A stretch of DNA of 64,000 nt from Heliocidaris tuberculata (taxonomy: Eukaryota > Echinodermata > Echinoidea > Camarodonta > Echinometridae), in the NCBI GenBank assembly GCA_025618425.1, contig CM046836.1, forward strand, positions 10,329,004-10,393,003. The letters are read 5' to 3'. Below are positions 62,001-64,000 of this stretch, piece by piece. Below the pieces are notes generated by a model. The model saw only the letters and a program-made list of their open reading frames with translations, was not told the origin of the DNA and searched no databases. A program made the position numbers and the translations under genes. The number at the start of each line of letters is the position of its first letter. The stretch's first letter is position 1.

Positions 62001-62480
62001 GGAGAATGATAGAAAACAAAGTGGGGAAATGGGAGTGAAAGTGAAAGTGAAAAACGGGAGGAGAAAGAATTTGGAGAGAGAAATAGAGGGGGAAGATAGT
62101 TGAGGAGAAAGAAGGGGTGGGGAGAGCAAATTATTTATAATTGATTATTATTGATTTACAGGTATGCTTACAAATAGGTTTCTTTGATGTTGCAAGTTTT
62201 ATCAGATCTAATGTTAATTTGAAAAGTCATCAATTGCTGTCAAAGCATGAAAAAAAAACCCAAATACAATGTACGCTGACAGAATATTTTGAAAGAGGGA
62301 GGGTGGGTGGGGGGGGGGGGGATGTCTTGCTCCTGATTGTTCCTGGTCTGTTATCTAATTTGAATTTCTTGAATTTGTTTTCTCTTATCATTCAGAGAGG
62401 GCCACCAGCGAGAGCCAGGCTTCAGAAGACTGGGGTCTGATAATGGAGATTACTGACATCATCAATGAAACAGAAGAAGG
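55973..62480 (+). CDS. TOM1L2: TOM1/TOM1L2-type VHS-GAT endosomal adaptor, N-terminus (partial)
   Basis: Exon 1 (55973-56024) encodes MSFMRSNPFTSPVGQRI and exon 2 (62396-62480) RATSESQASEDWGLIMEITD IINETEEG. Joined through one split Glu codon they give PVGQRIERAT...SEDWGLIMEI, matching the human TOM1 start ([24 protein letters not shown]) almost residue for residue. This is the first part of the VHS domain. TOM1 proteins sort ubiquitinated cargo at endosomes with Tollip, clathrin and myosin VI. The GAT domain and the rest lie beyond 64000. The symbol follows the syntenic human paralogue; an invertebrate single gene would be equally related to TOM1. Intron 1 (6371 bp) uses a GC donor. Confidence 0.9.
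56359..56808. mobile_element. MITE with GGGG(A/T)CCTAAAGCTACGCA ends
   Basis: GGGGACCTAAAGCTACGCA at left, TGCGTAGCTTTAGGACCCC inverted at right, and an internal direct copy GGGTCCTAAAGCTACGCACA at about 56549. In TOM1 intron 1. Confidence 0.75.
56930..57081. mobile_element. TTAA-flanked fold-back MITE (152 bp)
   Basis: TTAA at 56926-56929 and 57082-57085; TACATGGTTGGGAGTGCGTT and inverted AATGCACGACCTCACAACCA TGTA. The arms pair almost to the centre (GCGATCTGGCAACACAAAGG, CACCACAATAAAAACC). Confidence 0.85.
57082..57308. other. TOM1 intron, flank of fold-back element
   Basis: TTTTATAAAACGGGTCTACA and GAACCCGTTTTATAATTAAC pair across about 170 bp, with GTGCGTTAGTCCCC motifs between, so a larger composite element may span 56926-57262. 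Confidence 0.45.
57309..57623. mobile_element. MITE with GGGCTAACTCGGCACTAGGG ends
   Basis: GGGCTAACTCGGCACTAGGG CGAACTCGGC is perfectly inverted at the right end (GCCGAGTTCGCCCTAGTGCC GAGTTAGCCC). AT-rich core, about 315 bp. Confidence 0.85.
57880..58612. mobile_element. MITE with CTAGACTGAAAATTCTGTCTC ends, copy 2
   Basis: Longer relative of 23830-24291 with the core reversed: CTGAATTACCTGAAAAAGGA and AACGGATTATTCAGTAAAAT here against AAGCTCCTTTTTCAGGTAAT and TGACTGAATAATCCGTTT there. GATGTA occurs at both outer edges (57871, 58613), a possible target duplication. Confidence 0.8.
58613..59488. other. TOM1 intron 1, nothing recognised
   Basis: AT-rich; a 26-bp direct repeat of ATACACCCCAAAATTAGAGT at 58911-58950. 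No exon. Confidence 0.45.
59489..59900. mobile_element. Partial relative of the 21181-21763 MITE
   Basis: AAATCCAACC TTAATCGCAAGT, GAAAGTTTGAAAGACATTGG, AGAAAGTTATGAATCTTTCA and TATGGGAATTTCAAATTGGC match the left half of that element. The right end is lost. Confidence 0.65.
59901..60608. other. TOM1 intron 1, nothing recognised
   Basis: AT-rich with (ACATGT)n at 60097-60112 and short homopolymers. No exon. Confidence 0.4.
60609..60757. mobile_element. MITE with GGGCCCTGTTTCATAAAAC ends, copy 2
   Basis: GGGCCCTGTTTCATAAAACA and inverted GTTTTATGATACAGGGCCC, with TTATCAATAACAAGTTACAA and TTGTTCTTGATAACAAGTTT arms. Same family as 51656-51802. Confidence 0.8.
60758..61046. other. TOM1 intron 1, (ACCCTT) repeat
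   Basis: ACCCTTACCCTTACCCTTAA at 60782-60801 is a short interstitial TTAGGG-like telomeric variant (AAGGGT). Nothing else. Confidence 0.4.
61047..61442 (-). mobile_element. tRNA-derived SINE, second family
   Basis: Minus strand: GGAGGCGAGTGGGCTCAGTCGG head with box A-like TGGGCTCAGTCGG (61421-61433), anticodon-arm region CTGCCTGTCGAACC and box B GGTTCAAATCC (61378-61388), then a long unrelated body and an A/T-rich (AAT)n tail at 61047-61070. The head is more tRNA-like than that of the 1566-1813 SINE. Confidence 0.8.
61750..62125. repeat. (GA)n/(G)n purine tract, locally duplicated
   Basis: GAGAGAGAGAGAG and poly-G runs. The segment GAGGAGAAGAAAGAAGTG followed by GAAATACATGTAAGTGG is repeated (61810-61880 and 61901-61985). 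Ser/Leu/Phe-rich ORFs on the minus strand are artefacts. Confidence 0.85.
62396..62480 (+). CDS. TOM1L2: TOM1-like exon 2 (VHS domain start)
   Basis: Acceptor CTTATCATTCAG; encodes RATSESQASEDWGLIMEITD and IINETEEG; donor GG|GTAAAT, phase 2, at the same position as the human ETEEG|PKDA junction (human boundary by recollection). Confidence 0.95.
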
Positions 62481-62689
62481 GTAAATGACAACAAATATTG
62501 TTTACAAATGAACTGTGAATAAACATGTACACCACCGTGTGCAACATTCATTCTTAAAATGAATAAATGTTTTTAAATGTGCAATTGCACATTCATGTTT
62601 ATTGCTAGCTATAAAATAATTTTATTCAGTAGATATGTAAACCAATCAATCAATTAATCAAATAATGCAATACGAAATAAACAAGTTAT

Positions 62690-63160
62690 GAAGTTTTAAA
62701 GTTGTAATTAATCAAACACAAATTGGCCACTCCGTGACATATCTTGCAAACTCCTCTCGCATTTGCCCTGTACTTTAAAAATCAGAAATTTCCATTTTTT
62801 CTAAAGAAAATATTGAATCATACATACATCCTATATGTACATGTACATGTAGATATGATCATTGCACATACGGATTTATATACATCCTATGAAACAAATC
62901 TTATTTCTTTATCAATGATTGAGAAAATAAAAATATATGAAATTTTCTGTACAGACCAAATGGGAAAGGAGCTCGCAAGATATGTCACAGAGTTCCCAAT
63001 TTGTTTTTATTGATACAACTTCAAATATTCATAACTTTCTTAACAGATTTTGCTCAAACTTATCATTGACCCATTTCTTAATTTTTTTCTGTTTCTCTCA
63101 TTTTTCTGCTTTTATTCAAATCACTTGAATACCATGGTGGACTTTCCCTTTTAGGTTCTA
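62690..63160. mobile_element. Inverted-repeat element in TOM1 intron 2
   Basis: CAAATTGGCCACTCCGTGAC ATATCTTGCAAACTCC (62718-62753) pairs with GGAGCTCGCAAGATATGTCA CAGAGTTCCCAATTTG (62969-63004). Outer TATGAAGTTTTAAAGTTGTA/ACAACTTCAAATATTCATAA also pair. It ends near GGACTTTCCCTTTTAGG, recalling the AGGGAAA family. ORFs inside are not genes. Confidence 0.6.
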
Positions 63161-64000
63161 CCCAATATTCTTAACTATTCTGTGATTAAACTGAAAATAT
63201 GCACTCTTCACTTCTTGACATTGGATGGAAACAAAGCTATATGTGCCCAGTCAAATGTTGAAGCATTATATTAATATAACTCTAAATAGTCTAAGAATTT
63301 AAAGAGGCAATCTTATATCATTCTATGAACCATTCTTGTTAAGTCTGTCACATTTTTTTCTTGATTTTTTTTTTTTAATGTTTAGTTTAATAATAATTTA
63401 TTTTTATTTTTGTTTCTATTATTATCATTACTATTGTTATTATTATTATTATTATTACTTATTTTTTTATTTATTCATTTATTTTTCGGGGGGGGGGGGG
63501 GGGTTGTTACTCCCTATTCAGACTACCTAAATTCATTTTATGGCTTTACAATAAGTAATTATCATCATTAAAAGAAACGTCGTATAGCGAAACACATGTT
63601 GGAGCATCGTTTCAAACGAAAACTTCATAAAGAATCAGCGTCCCCTTGTAGCTGGAACATTGTATCATAGGAGAATCGTATAACTGGGTGGGGCTTATCG
63701 TGTGTACTCACTGATGTGACCAGTCAGCTGTAATATTGTATGCTCCATCGCTGTCTTTGACGTAACCGACATACAATGTATGATACCAATACATACATGT
63801 ATGGTGTCAGCTGACTTCCCCAAAACCTGTTTTTTTTATGAGATGTTGTAGTCTGTACACTCCTTTCGCTAATCATGATTCTTTATACAGGTTTCTTTAT
63901 ACGAGTCTTGTATAACTTTCATGTAGTGTGAACACGTTAATTACATGTAAATGCATAAATAGGGACACTGATTTTCCATTTCAAAAAATGGCTTTTTCCG
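63161..64000. other. TOM1 intron 2, right edge
   Basis: (ATT)n at 63416-63475, G15-16 at 63488. No TOM1 exon 3 (expected PKDA-like start) was found before the edge. Confidence 0.5.

Noticed and set aside
61591..62129. Ser/Leu/Pro-rich minus-strand ORFs
   Set aside because: Antisense reading of a GA/G purine tract in TOM1 intron 1.

Overview
This is an animal nuclear genome window: AT-rich, with long introns, spliced genes and dense MITE/SINE/LINE debris. ATT-tailed tRNA-derived SINEs and CR1/L2-like and I-group LINE fragments suggest a marine invertebrate, most likely an echinoderm such as a sea urchin (inference; only the metazoan assignment is firm). I assembled gene models by hand from exon, phase and splice-site agreement with remembered vertebrate orthologues.

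Right two thirds: three well-supported genes. ATPAF2 (+, 23312-35340, 6 exons, 277 aa) is the mitochondrial F1-ATPase alpha-subunit assembly chaperone. DRC3/LRRC48 (-, 39558-49075, 11 exons, 523 aa) is a leucine-rich-repeat/coiled-coil subunit of the axonemal nexin-dynein regulatory complex. A TOM1/TOM1L2-type VHS adaptor (+, first two exons at 55973-56024 and 62396-62480) runs off the right edge. Order and orientation (ATPAF2 + / DRC3 - / TOM1-like +) match, as a mirror image, human 17p11.2 (TOM1L2 - / DRC3 + / ATPAF2 -), so this is conserved microsynteny. DRC3 contains two AT-AC introns with perfect U12 (minor-spliceosome) signals. Its last coding exon is preceded by two partial copies of its own acceptor region. 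The first TOM1 intron appears to be GC-AG.

Left third: a minus-strand gene whose second exon encodes eight copies of an 11-residue Gly-Tyr-Gly-Ala-Pro-Pro repeat (72-418; exon 1 at 4612-4650). A 5.99 kb unit (4343-10333) is then repeated in tandem (10332-16323) at near-complete identity. The unit carries exon 1 and the promoter of that gene, a purine-tract hairpin, and a small unrecognised three-exon gene (7794-9542) whose second copy differs by a one-base deletion. The breakpoints share only CC and lie next to palindromic elements. Further right are a fold-back ACCATGGT repeat field, a 40-bp minisatellite, a decayed I-group LINE (18838-21060) and an array of TTTTGTAACAAAAT palindromes just upstream of ATPAF2.

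Most of the rest is non-autonomous transposons. They include several TTAA-flanked palindromic MITEs, TA-flanked MITEs, repeated pairs of elements, a nested inverted repeat with three NotI sites (52.6-53.7 kb), and arrays at 22.6, 26-28.6 and 55.1 kb. No prokaryotic features, CRISPR arrays, rRNA or functional tRNA genes were seen.
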